Made by a program: the position numbers and the translations under genes
Notes under the pieces: generated by a model
Database searches by the model: none
Seen by the model: the letters and a program-made list of their open reading frames with translations, nothing else
What the model was told of the DNA's origin: nothing
DNA from: Poseidonibacter ostreae
GTDB lineage: Bacteria > Campylobacterota > Campylobacteria > Campylobacterales > Arcobacteraceae
Length of the DNA: 64,000 bases
Reading direction: 5' to 3'
Assembly (NCBI RefSeq): GCF_009208075.1
Contig: NZ_WFKJ01000003.1
Location: 62,001 to 126,000, forward strand
In this document: in pieces, positions 57,079 through 64,000 of the stretch
How positions within the stretch are numbered: position 1 is the first letter of the stretch
Layout: each line of letters begins with the position of its first letter

Positions 57079-58201
57079 AAAAAATAAAAAACTTTTTTTA
57101 ATAGCGAAAGCAATAAGATTCTTTCAAACTTCTTCATTAACTAAAATTGATGGAAGTGAGAAGAAATATCCAAAAGTAATACAACTTCCAATTACGTATA
57201 ATTGTAATAGTAAGTGTGTTATGTGTAATATTTGGAAAATGGATCATTCAAATGAAATGACAGTTGACGAATTTGGCAATTTCATGAAAGATGATATTTT
57301 CAAAGAAGTTGAATCAGTTGGGATAAATGGTGGTGAGCCATCGTTGGTACCTAATTTACCAGAATATATAAGAGAAGTATTAAACTTACCAAAACTAAAA
57401 TCTTTAAATATTATTTCTCATGGGTTTAGTCAAAAACCTCTTTTGAAATCTTTGGAAGCAATATATAAAATGTGTTGTGAAAAGAAAATAAATTTTCATG
57501 TCTCTATTTCTTTAGATGGTGTAGGTGACATACACAATACAGTTAGAGGTAAAAATGTTTTTGAGAAGACGTCTTCTACGATAGATGAAATTATGAGAAA
57601 TCAAAATAAATATTGTGATAGTTTAGAACTTGGTTGTACTATAGTAAAACAAAATATAAATCACTTGATAGAATTAGATACATATGCAAAAATGAAAAAT
57701 TATAATCTTAAATTTAGATTGGGAATTGAAAATAAAAGAATTGAAAGTGATAAGTTAAAAGATCAATATTCAGTTATATATAGTCCTTTAAAACAAAGTG
57801 CAAAAGAATTTTTTCATTATCAAATGTCACAAACAAAAGACTTTGCTAATAGATTTAAATATTATGCAATTTTCTCTTGGTTAAATAGTGAAAAGCCAAA
57901 AAGAATATTAGGTTGTACATGGAAAGATGAAGGTGTAACTCTTGATGCAAGAGGAGAACTTTACTACTGTGCTGTTGCAAGTAATAAGTTAGGAAGTTTA
58001 CGAAAAGAAAAAGGTGAGAAAATATTTTTCGATGATGAGAATATTGAATATAGAAAAAGTATTATTAATAATAGTTGTGATGGATGCATACATGATTATA
58101 CAGGAAAAGCAGAATCTAAAAATGTATTTAAATTTTTTGTAGATACATTAAAAGACAGATTTGCTATAAAATTATATGAAATAAAAGTAAGGTTTATGTA
58201 A
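57044..58201 (+). CDS. Radical SAM/SPASM-like enzyme
   Basis: A 385-aa radical SAM protein with the cluster motif TYNCNSKCVMCNIW (CxxxCxxC), a GGEPSLVP loop and C-terminal cysteines (LGCTWK, YYCAVAS, NNSCDGCIHD) that form a SPASM-type auxiliary site. It overlaps phyH by 35 bases, unusually long here, with an AGGAAGGA stretch upstream. Comparable enzymes carry out difficult sugar or peptide modifications. No precursor peptide is visible nearby, so a glycan substrate is more likely. Confidence 0.82.
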   Translation: MAVKQQLIQLIKKNKKLFLIAKAIRFFQTSSLTKIDGSEKKYPKVIQLPITYNCNSKCVMCNIWKMDHSNEMTVDEFGNFMKDDIFKEVESVGINGGEPSLVPNLPEYIREVLNLPKLKSLNIISHGFSQKPLLKSLEAIYKMCCEKKINFHVSISLDGVGDIHNTVRGKNVFEKTSSTIDEIMRNQNKYCDSLELGCTIVKQNINHLIELDTYAKMKNYNLKFRLGIENKRIESDKLKDQYSVIYSPLKQSAKEFFHYQMSQTKDFANRFKYYAIFSWLNSEKPKRILGCTWKDEGVTLDARGELYYCAVASNKLGSLRKEKGEKIFFDDENIEYRKSIINNSCDGCIHDYTGKAESKNVFKFFVDTLKDRFAIKLYEIKVRFM

Positions 58202-59286
58202 TGACGAAAGAAGTTTCACTTTACTTTGATTTGAGTAGATTCATAGCTGCTTTTCTTGTAATGGTATACCATTTTTCTTATGAGAGATTTTCAGGTGGAT
58301 TGTACCCAATGTATTTTGGACATGAAGCAGTAATAGTCTTTTTTATTTTAAGTGGATATGTAATCTCTTTTGTTGCAGATACAAAAGAAGATAATTTTAA
58401 ATCATATTTTATAAGTCGATTTTCAAGACTTTATTCTGTAGTTTTACCTGTCTTGGTTCTAATACCTGTTTTTGACATAGTAGGACAATATATTGACAGT
58501 TCTTTATATGTAGGAAAAACAGCAGATTCTTATTATATTATAAGACTAATAGCAAACTTGACTTTTTCACAAGAGTTTTGGATGTTTAGCTTTAGATATT
58601 TAAGCGATGGCCCACTTTGGTCTTTAGGATATGAATTTTGGTATTATGTTCTTTTTGGATTTAGTATATTTTTAAAAGGTAAAAAAAAATATATAATTTT
58701 AACTTTAACGACTTTGTTGATAGGACCTAAAATTTTATTGTTACTTCCTGTATGGTTATTTGGTGTATGGATATATGGTTTTCATAAAAATAATTCTTTA
58801 GACAAGTCAATAGCCAGAATAATATTTTTTATTATACCAATAGCCTTTTTGTATTGTTTTACATATTACAATGAAATAAATCAATTTATTTATTCTATTA
58901 TTGGTGATGATATAAAGTCAAAACTTGGATTTAGTGCTGGTTTTATTACAGATTATATTACAGGTTTTTTTGTAGGATTACATATCCTTAGTGTAAAATA
59001 TATTAATATTGTAAGTTTAAATAAAATGCTAGGGGGGGGGAGAAAAGTGATACGATTTTTTGCAAATAGTTCATTTAGTATTTATCTTTTTCATTTTCCA
59101 ATTTTTTTATTTTTTGCTGCATTATTAAATCATAATCCAAATTCAATACTAGATATAATAATTCTATTTAGTATTACTCTAGCTTCATGTTTAGCATTGG
59201 CACAAGTAACTGAAAATAAAAAACACATATACAAAAAATATATAACAATACTTTGGGAAAAAGTAGAGAGTAGGATTAAAAAATGA
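58201..59286 (+). CDS. Acyltransferase 3 family (OafA-like), with G9 tract (phase-variable candidate)
   Basis: A 361-aa polytopic acyltransferase with LSRFIAAFLVMVYHFS (catalytic His) and FGHEAVIVFFILSGYVISF, typical of O-antigen/EPS O-acetylases. Nine G residues (59032-59040) encode Gly278-280. The gene is ON as sequenced: loss of one G gives TGA within four codons, and gain of one gives TAG within about ten. Either change removes the last two or three helices. One-base overlap with the radical SAM gene and four-base overlap with the pyruvyltransferase gene. Confidence 0.87.
   Translation: MTKEVSLYFDLSRFIAAFLVMVYHFSYERFSGGLYPMYFGHEAVIVFFILSGYVISFVADTKEDNFKSYFISRFSRLYSVVLPVLVLIPVFDIVGQYIDSSLYVGKTADSYYIIRLIANLTFSQEFWMFSFRYLSDGPLWSLGYEFWYYVLFGFSIFLKGKKKYIILTLTTLLIGPKILLLLPVWLFGVWIYGFHKNNSLDKSIARIIFFIIPIAFLYCFTYYNEINQFIYSIIGDDIKSKLGFSAGFITDYITGFFVGLHILSVKYINIVSLNKMLGGGRKVIRFFANSSFSIYLFHFPIFLFFAALLNHNPNSILDIIILFSITLASCLALAQVTENKKHIYKKYITILWEKVESRIKK
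59032..59040 (+). repeat. Poly-G tract (G9)
   Basis: Nine consecutive G residues inside the second acyltransferase gene, the longest G/C homopolymer in the window. Confidence 0.9.
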
Positions 59287-60431
59287 AAATAACAATAATT
59301 GGATGGTATGGAACTGAGACTATAGGAGATAGAGCAATACTAGCTGGACTCTTCTCATTTTTCAACAAGTCATACGATGATTTTGAAATAAAATTAGGAA
59401 GTTTATATCCGTTTTTTAGTCAAAGAACTATCAACGAAGATTATAGTTTTTATAAAGAGATTGTAAACAAAGATTTTAAGATAGATATATTTAACTCAAA
59501 AGATTCAAAAGAATTAACAACTGCTATAAAAAGTTCTGACTTGATTGTTATGGGTGGTGGTCCTTTGATGGATTTGGGTGAATTATTTATGGTAGAATAT
59601 GCCTTTAAAAAAGCAAAAAAACTTGGTATAAAAACAGCCCTTTTAGGATGTGGAGTAGGTCCTCTTTTTCATAAAAAATATAGAAAATCGGTTTTAAATA
59701 TATCTTTACATAGTGATATTATTATTTTAAGAGATAAAAAATCAAAAGATAATTTAGAAGAAATATACAAAGAGTTTAATCAGAGTTTTAATCGTGAATT
59801 AATAAATACAAGTTTTGATCCAGCTGTTGAATGTACCCTTGAATACAATAAGCAAAATGTTAAAGTACAAAGTGATTATATTGCAGTTAATTTACGAGAA
59901 TTCCCACTTGAATATAATCAGCAGAATGATTCTAAAAATATAAATAATGATTTAAAAAACTTTATAAAAGAATTGGCTATAAAATATAGTGATAGAAAAA
60001 TCAAATTAATGCCTATGCACTATTTTTATATAGGTGGAGATGATAGAGTTTTTTTAAATAGTATTGCACTAGACTTGAAGTTAGAAAATATTGAAGTACA
60101 AAATGCAAACTTAACACTAAAAGAAACGATAGAAATATATCAAAATGCTTATTTCAATGTAGGAATGAGATTTCACTCTGTAGTTCTCCAAACTATATCT
60201 AGTGGCAAAAATTATGTACTTGATTATACAGAACCTAAAAAAGGAAAAATTTATGGCTTCTTGAAAGATATAGATAAAGACTTATTTTATAATAGTAGAT
60301 ATATTTCTCTTCAAAATGACCAAATTTCAACAGAAATAATTAATAATGAAAATAACAAATTTATTTTAAATACAAATGAAATAGAAGAATATATGACTAT
60401 TTATTTAACAAAATTAAAAGAAATAAAATGA
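59283..60431 (+). CDS. Polysaccharide pyruvyl transferase family protein
   Basis: A 382-aa enzyme of the CsaB/WcaK/ExoV family, which adds pyruvate ketals to polysaccharide sugars using phosphoenolpyruvate. Visible features are GWYGTETIGDRAILAGL, VMGGGPLMDLGE and the C-terminal VGMRFHSVVLQTISSGK with the family His. It gives the polymer extra negative charge. Four-base overlaps with both neighbours. Confidence 0.88.
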   Translation: MKITIIGWYGTETIGDRAILAGLFSFFNKSYDDFEIKLGSLYPFFSQRTINEDYSFYKEIVNKDFKIDIFNSKDSKELTTAIKSSDLIVMGGGPLMDLGELFMVEYAFKKAKKLGIKTALLGCGVGPLFHKKYRKSVLNISLHSDIIILRDKKSKDNLEEIYKEFNQSFNRELINTSFDPAVECTLEYNKQNVKVQSDYIAVNLREFPLEYNQQNDSKNINNDLKNFIKELAIKYSDRKIKLMPMHYFYIGGDDRVFLNSIALDLKLENIEVQNANLTLKETIEIYQNAYFNVGMRFHSVVLQTISSGKNYVLDYTEPKKGKIYGFLKDIDKDLFYNSRYISLQNDQISTEIINNENNKFILNTNEIEEYMTIYLTKLKEIK

Positions 60432-61669
60432 AAATCCTAATAGTAAATACATCAGATATAGAAGGTGGAGCAGCTCGTGCTGCGTACAGACTTCATAATG
60501 CTTTGTTGGCACAAGATGTAGATAGTCAGATGCTAGTAATGAGTAAAAGTAGTGATGACTATACAGTAACAGGTCCATCAACAAAGATTCAAAAAGCTTT
60601 TGGAAAATTAAGACCTACACTAGATAGTTTACCTGTAAGATTTTATAAAGAAAAAACTAAAACACTTTTTAGCCCAGCATGGCTTGGATTTAGAGGTATT
60701 GTAGATAAGATAAATGAGATAAATCCAGATATAGTACATCTTCATTGGATATGTAACGGCATGATGAGAGTTGAAGATATATCTCGTATAAAAGCTCCTA
60801 TAGTTTGGTCACTTCATGATATGTGGGCTTTTACAGGAGGATGTCATTATGATGAAGAGTGCGGTGGTTATGAAAAAGATTGTGGAAGCTGTAAAGTTCT
60901 TGGGAGTAGTAAAGAAAATGACTTAAGTAAAAAAGTATTTAAGCGAAAACAAAAAGTCTTTAAATCAAAAAAAGACATTACTATAGTGGGTTTAAGTAGT
61001 TGGCTTAACGAGTGTTCAAAAAATAGTACACTTCTAAAAGATAAAAAACATATAAATTTACCAAACCCTATAGATACAAACATCTTCAAACCATTTGATA
61101 AAGAAAAAGCAAGAGAACTTTGGAGTCTTCCACAAGATAAAAAACTAGTACTTTTTGGAGCTATGGGAGCTACAAGCGATCCAAGAAAAGGTTTTGACGA
61201 ATTAAGTGATGCTATGAAAAAATTAAAAGATTCAAATATAGAATTTGTAGTATTTGGAAGTTGGAGACCACTTAATGCCCCTAATTTTGGTTTTAAAACT
61301 CATTATCTGGGGAGTTTAGCAGATGATGTTAGTTTAGTTACATTATATAGTGCTGTTGATGTGATGGTAGTACCAAGTCTACAAGAGAATCTATCAAATG
61401 CTATTATGGAAAGTTTATCATGTGGTACGCCTGTAATTGGATTTGATATAGGTGGGAATAGTGATATGATAGTGCATAAAGAAACTGGATATTTAGTAAA
61501 AACATTCGATACTTCAGATTTAGCTGATGGAATGGAATGGATTTTAAACAGTGAAAAATATGATGAACTTTGTACAAATTCTAGAGTAAAAGGACTAAAA
61601 GAGTTTGATAGTATTGTTGTGGCTGAAAAATATATAGAACTTTATAGAAGTATTTTGAATGAAAAATAA
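60428..61669 (+). CDS. GT4 family glycosyltransferase
   Basis: A 413-aa GT-B retaining glycosyltransferase. The N-terminal DIEGGAARAAYRLHNALLAQ is typical of WcaC-like colanic acid enzymes, and the C-terminal domain has the donor-site motif VPSLQENLSNAIMESLSCGTPVI (E-x7-E). A Cys cluster (GGCHYDEECGGYEKDCGSCK) in the middle is characteristic of this subgroup and may bind zinc. It overlaps the pyruvyltransferase gene by four bases and the following broken small gene by 11. Confidence 0.88.
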   Translation: MKILIVNTSDIEGGAARAAYRLHNALLAQDVDSQMLVMSKSSDDYTVTGPSTKIQKAFGKLRPTLDSLPVRFYKEKTKTLFSPAWLGFRGIVDKINEINPDIVHLHWICNGMMRVEDISRIKAPIVWSLHDMWAFTGGCHYDEECGGYEKDCGSCKVLGSSKENDLSKKVFKRKQKVFKSKKDITIVGLSSWLNECSKNSTLLKDKKHINLPNPIDTNIFKPFDKEKARELWSLPQDKKLVLFGAMGATSDPRKGFDELSDAMKKLKDSNIEFVVFGSWRPLNAPNFGFKTHYLGSLADDVSLVTLYSAVDVMVVPSLQENLSNAIMESLSCGTPVIGFDIGGNSDMIVHKETGYLVKTFDTSDLADGMEWILNSEKYDELCTNSRVKGLKEFDSIVVAEKYIELYRSILNEK

Positions 61670-62002
61670 ATCAAATATTGTAGAAATTTTAAATAAGCTT
61701 GAATTGAAAATAAATATTTTAAAAATGACATTGATAATGATGCTCCTGAATTAACTAAAATATTGAAAATATACTATGATTATCTGAAAGAAAATAATAA
61801 AATAGAACTTGAAAAAATAAAAGAAAAAAATAAGAGAATGAGAGATGGGGCTATAATAGTAGTTGGTATTATAGGAATAATAGCGATTCTTTTTGCTTTT
61901 TGTGATTGTTACAAAAAATATGAAGAAAATTACATGATAAAAGTAGAAAAGATTAGTATCCCAGATAAGATTTCAGAAAAAAGTAGCCGAAATGGAAACT
62001 AG
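61659..62002 (+). pseudogene. Small membrane-protein gene with probable -1 frameshift
   Basis: Two frames here read as one protein if one base is added in the A5 run at 61721-61725. The first part starts at ATG 61659 (overlapping the GT4 stop by 11 bases) and runs for about 22 sensible codons before entering a short wrong frame. The second frame then continues KNDIDNDAPELTKILKIYYD to the stop at 62002. The restored product would be about 114 aa: an N-terminal helix, a charged coiled coil, and one membrane helix (DGAIIVVGIIGIIAILFAF). As sequenced, the only start for the second part is a TTG at 61763 with no ribosome site. Either a pseudogene, a slippage-controlled gene or a sequencing error. 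Confidence 0.55.
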
Positions 62003-62504
62003 TATTGTTCTTGCTATAATTGCAGGTTTCATATCTTTTATTGGACTTATTATTGCTAAAGAGCAAAAAATATCAGAATTTAGGCAAACATGGATAGATT
62101 TACTTAGAGGGGATATCTCTGAATTTATACAAGAATTACATCATTTCTATTTATCTTATGCTATTTATAAAAGTAAAGCATCAAATAATAAAGATTTTTT
62201 AGAAAACAACTTACAAATCACGAATCAAATACGATACTTATATTATAAAATAAAATTAAGATTAAATCCAAATGATAGTGATGGTCTCATAGAAATACTT
62301 GATAAGACAATTCTAATGATTACATCGAAAGATGAAATATTGAAAAATGTAAATTTTGAAAATATTGTTAAAGAATTAGATGATAAATCACACGAATTAT
62401 TTAAAAGAGAATGGGAAAGAGTAAAAAAAGGTGAACCTTGGTTTATGTTTGCAAAATTGAGAATTATTGCGATATTTTGTGCCTTTATTTATTTGAAGGT
62501 GTAA
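61992..62504 (+). CDS. Hypothetical membrane-anchored protein, 170 aa
   Basis: Not recognised as a named family. It has an N-terminal membrane helix (about residues 4-22), then the charged segment EFRQTWIDLLRGDISEFI, a helical middle, and a second weak hydrophobic stretch at the C-terminus (FAKLRIIAIFCAFIYL). Small anchored proteins with an EFRQxWID-like motif occur in many bacteria without known function (recalled, not checked). It overlaps the broken small gene by 11 bases, so the two look like a pair. No enzymatic motif is visible. It interrupts a run of sugar genes and may be a late insertion. Confidence 0.6.
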   Translation: METSIVLAIIAGFISFIGLIIAKEQKISEFRQTWIDLLRGDISEFIQELHHFYLSYAIYKSKASNNKDFLENNLQITNQIRYLYYKIKLRLNPNDSDGLIEILDKTILMITSKDEILKNVNFENIVKELDDKSHELFKREWERVKKGEPWFMFAKLRIIAIFCAFIYLKV

Positions 62505-62600
62505 GAAGATATTTTAAGAAGTAATTGATTGAAAAAGTTGCTTTATTAAGATATAAGTTCTTTAAAATAATAAAAATAATTTTTGTATTATTAAGTATAT

Positions 62601-62614
62601 TTTAGATAAAATCA
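62601..62614 (+). promoter_or_regulatory. Possible internal promoter before the last GT2 gene
   Basis: TTTAGATAAAATCA contains a TAAAAT -10 candidate (62607-62612) in the 159-base gap after the hypothetical gene. It is identical over 14 bases to the export-operon promoter on the other strand at 36219-36232. Confidence 0.4.
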
Positions 62615-62663
62615 AATCCTACTAATAAATAATATATAAATCAAAATATAAAAGAAGTAATAA

Positions 62664-63605
62664 ATGAATGACGTAATATGCTTGAATGAAGATTACAGTA
62701 CGACAAGATTGATAATAAAAGAAAAACCAGAAATAATAAATAATCCAGAAGATAAGTTTGAAAGTGTACTCTTTTTGGAAGAGGGAGAAAACCGAAAAGG
62801 AGAAGGTGGTTTACGAACAAAAGGCTATTTTAAAAAATCTCATAAAAACAAACCTTTGATAAGTATAATCACAGTTGTATACAATGGTGAAGAATATTTA
62901 GAAGAAACTATTCAAAGTGTGATAGATCAAAATTATGAGAATATTGAATATATCATTATAGATGGAAGTTCTAATGATAGAACTATTGATATTATTAAAA
63001 AATATGAAGATATGGTAGACTATTGGGTGAGTGAAAAAGATTGTGGAATTTATGATGCTATGAATAAAGGATTAGATTTAATTAGTGGTGATTGGACAAA
63101 TTTTATGAATGCAGGAGATGGATTTTATCAATCGGATACTATACAAAAATTATTTTTAAAAAATATTTACGATCAATATGTTGTAATTTATGGGGATACT
63201 CTTTTTAAATATGAAAAGTTTTCTAAAAAGAAGAAAAAACTACCAATATCATCATTTTGGAAAGAGATGATATTTTCACATCAAAGTACATTTATTTCAG
63301 TGAAAGAACATAAAAAAAGACACTATGATATTAATTTAGTAATTGGTGCAGATTATAAATTATTTTATTCTCTATATATTAATAATTTTGGATTTTATTA
63401 CACGGATAGTGTTATCTCAGTAATGGCTCCTGATGGTATATCTGATAAGTTTAGAGTTAAAAGTATTTTGGAAAGATATAAAGTTTTAAAATCTATTAAT
63501 AATAAATTTTATTATAAATTTTTCTACACCTATTTAATCATTAAAGAAATTTTAAAAAAAGTAATACCAATTCAAATTCAAAATAAATTAAGAAAGTTTT
63601 TATAG
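62664..63605 (+). CDS. GT2 family glycosyltransferase (WcaE-like) with N-terminal extension
   Basis: A 313-aa protein. The GT-A core starts at about residue 69 with PLISIITVVYNGEEYLEETIQ and contains IIIDGSSNDRTI, GIYDAMNKGLDLISGDWTNFMNAGDGF and ADYKLFYSL, a colanic-acid WcaE-like pattern. Residues 1-65 form an extra polar segment with EEGENRKGEGGLRTKGYFKKS, not part of the catalytic fold. It has its own 159-base upstream gap with a promoter candidate. The stop overlaps a GTG of the next frame. Confidence 0.87.
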   Translation: MNDVICLNEDYSTTRLIIKEKPEIINNPEDKFESVLFLEEGENRKGEGGLRTKGYFKKSHKNKPLISIITVVYNGEEYLEETIQSVIDQNYENIEYIIIDGSSNDRTIDIIKKYEDMVDYWVSEKDCGIYDAMNKGLDLISGDWTNFMNAGDGFYQSDTIQKLFLKNIYDQYVVIYGDTLFKYEKFSKKKKKLPISSFWKEMIFSHQSTFISVKEHKKRHYDINLVIGADYKLFYSLYINNFGFYYTDSVISVMAPDGISDKFRVKSILERYKVLKSINNKFYYKFFYTYLIIKEILKKVIPIQIQNKLRKFL

Positions 63606-64000
63606 TGCTACTTCTTATATCAAGTTTATTTATTATTATTATATTTTTATACTATCTAAAAGTCAGATTTATAACTCCCATAAGTTTTTTTATAGTTATA
63701 AGTTATATTTATATATTATTTCCTATTGTATTAGTTAATACAGATAATATTCAATTTAATAATATTTTAGAAAAGTTTAGATATTTTACTTATGATAGCA
63801 TGAGTAATGGTTTTGTTTTTTATTTATTATTAATCCTTCTTCCCGCATTTATTTTAGATTATAAATTAATACATAAATTAAAGAATAAAAATAGTAATAA
63901 TAATAGTAATAGTAATTATATTAATAATAATATGTTACTTATAGTAAAGTTTTTATTATATTTCTCAATTATTGGTTTTTTTATGGGTTTGAATATGTAT
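63605..64000 (+). CDS. Polytopic membrane protein, partial (possible Wzy polymerase)
   Basis: An open frame from GTG 63605 (overlapping the preceding TAG) to the right edge, 132 codons and still open. It shows hydrophobic segments at about residues 2-17, 24-42 and 74-88 and another after residue 115, separated by a Ser/Asn/Lys-rich loop (SNNNSNSNYINNN). Position in a Wzx-type cluster and many helices suggest an O-antigen/EPS polymerase, but no diagnostic motif is in the visible part. Confidence 0.55.
   Translation, partial: MLLLISSLFIIIIFLYYLKVRFITPISFFIVISYIYILFPIVLVNTDNIQFNNILEKFRYFTYDSMSNGFVFYLLLILLPAFILDYKLIHKLKNKNSNNNSNSNYINNNMLLIVKFLLYFSIIGFFMGLNMY

Noticed and set aside
63879-63930. 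AAT/AGT-rich triplet repetition in the last partial gene as a tandem-repeat switch
   Set aside because: The units are irregular and multiples of three, so length change would not shift the frame; it is best seen as a low-complexity Asn/Ser loop.

Overview
The window is a continuous piece of an A+T-rich bacterial chromosome. Gene order and family details point to Campylobacterota, most likely Arcobacteraceae or a close marine relative. The strongest evidence is the block rplU-rpmA-obgE-proB-fmt-[insert]-birA-parA-parB-atpF'-atpF-atpH-atpA-atpG-atpD-atpC-tolQ-tolR-tonB/tolA-tolB-pal-cpoB-slyD-fabD-mtnN. As I recall it, this is the order around Cj0094-Cj0117 in Campylobacter jejuni. Two different b-type ATP synthase subunits, with the a and c subunits absent from the operon, also fit that phylum. 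The organism is called by gene content and synteny only; no rRNA or tRNA gene was seen.

Bases 1-9050 hold housekeeping genes: the 3' part of mnmE, sixA, a cN-I-type 5'-nucleotidase, htpX, aroC-rnc, a LapB-like TPR/zinc-ribbon protein, dnaG and ridA. Bases 9166-30150 hold the conserved ribosomal/ATP synthase/Tol-Pal block. It is interrupted between fmt and birA by an orphan GAF histidine kinase and an AEC-family transporter on the opposite strand. Bases 30207-36191 (minus strand) encode an outer-membrane polysaccharide export module: a small Ala/Gly/Thr-rich secreted protein resembling YjbE/GfcA, a YjbH/GfcD-like protein, a Wzz-like chain-length protein and a large SLBB-repeat exporter of the Wza/GfcE type.

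From 36457 to the right edge runs a plus-strand glycan operon of about 27 kb, probably transcribed largely as one unit because most genes overlap by 1-11 bases. It starts with an EPS-associated MarR/winged-helix regulator. Next come the GDP-mannose/GDP-L-fucose genes (manC, manB, gmm, gmd, fcl). After these is an unusual module: a GT-C membrane enzyme fused to a P-loop kinase, a HAD phosphatase, a class II aldolase and a tandem nucleotidyltransferase. Then follow a GtrA/GT39/GT2 side-branch set, a GDPD-like protein, a Wzx flippase, ugd with a nucleotide-sugar SDR, several glycosyltransferases, a PhyH dioxygenase, a radical SAM enzyme, a pyruvyltransferase and two O-acyltransferases. The last frame, open at the edge, looks like a membrane protein (possibly Wzy). 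No initiating phosphoglycosyl transferase is visible, so the locus probably continues to the right.

The main unusual points are: (i) the kinase/phosphatase/aldolase/nucleotidyltransferase module, which looks like an undescribed route to an activated sugar or polyol; (ii) poly-G tracts of 8 and 9 G inside both acyltransferase genes, in a genome where such runs are rare, suggesting phase-variable O-acylation; (iii) paired palindromic boxes 61 bp apart between the divergent export and synthesis operons; and (iv) a small membrane-protein gene apparently broken by a one-base change in an A-run.
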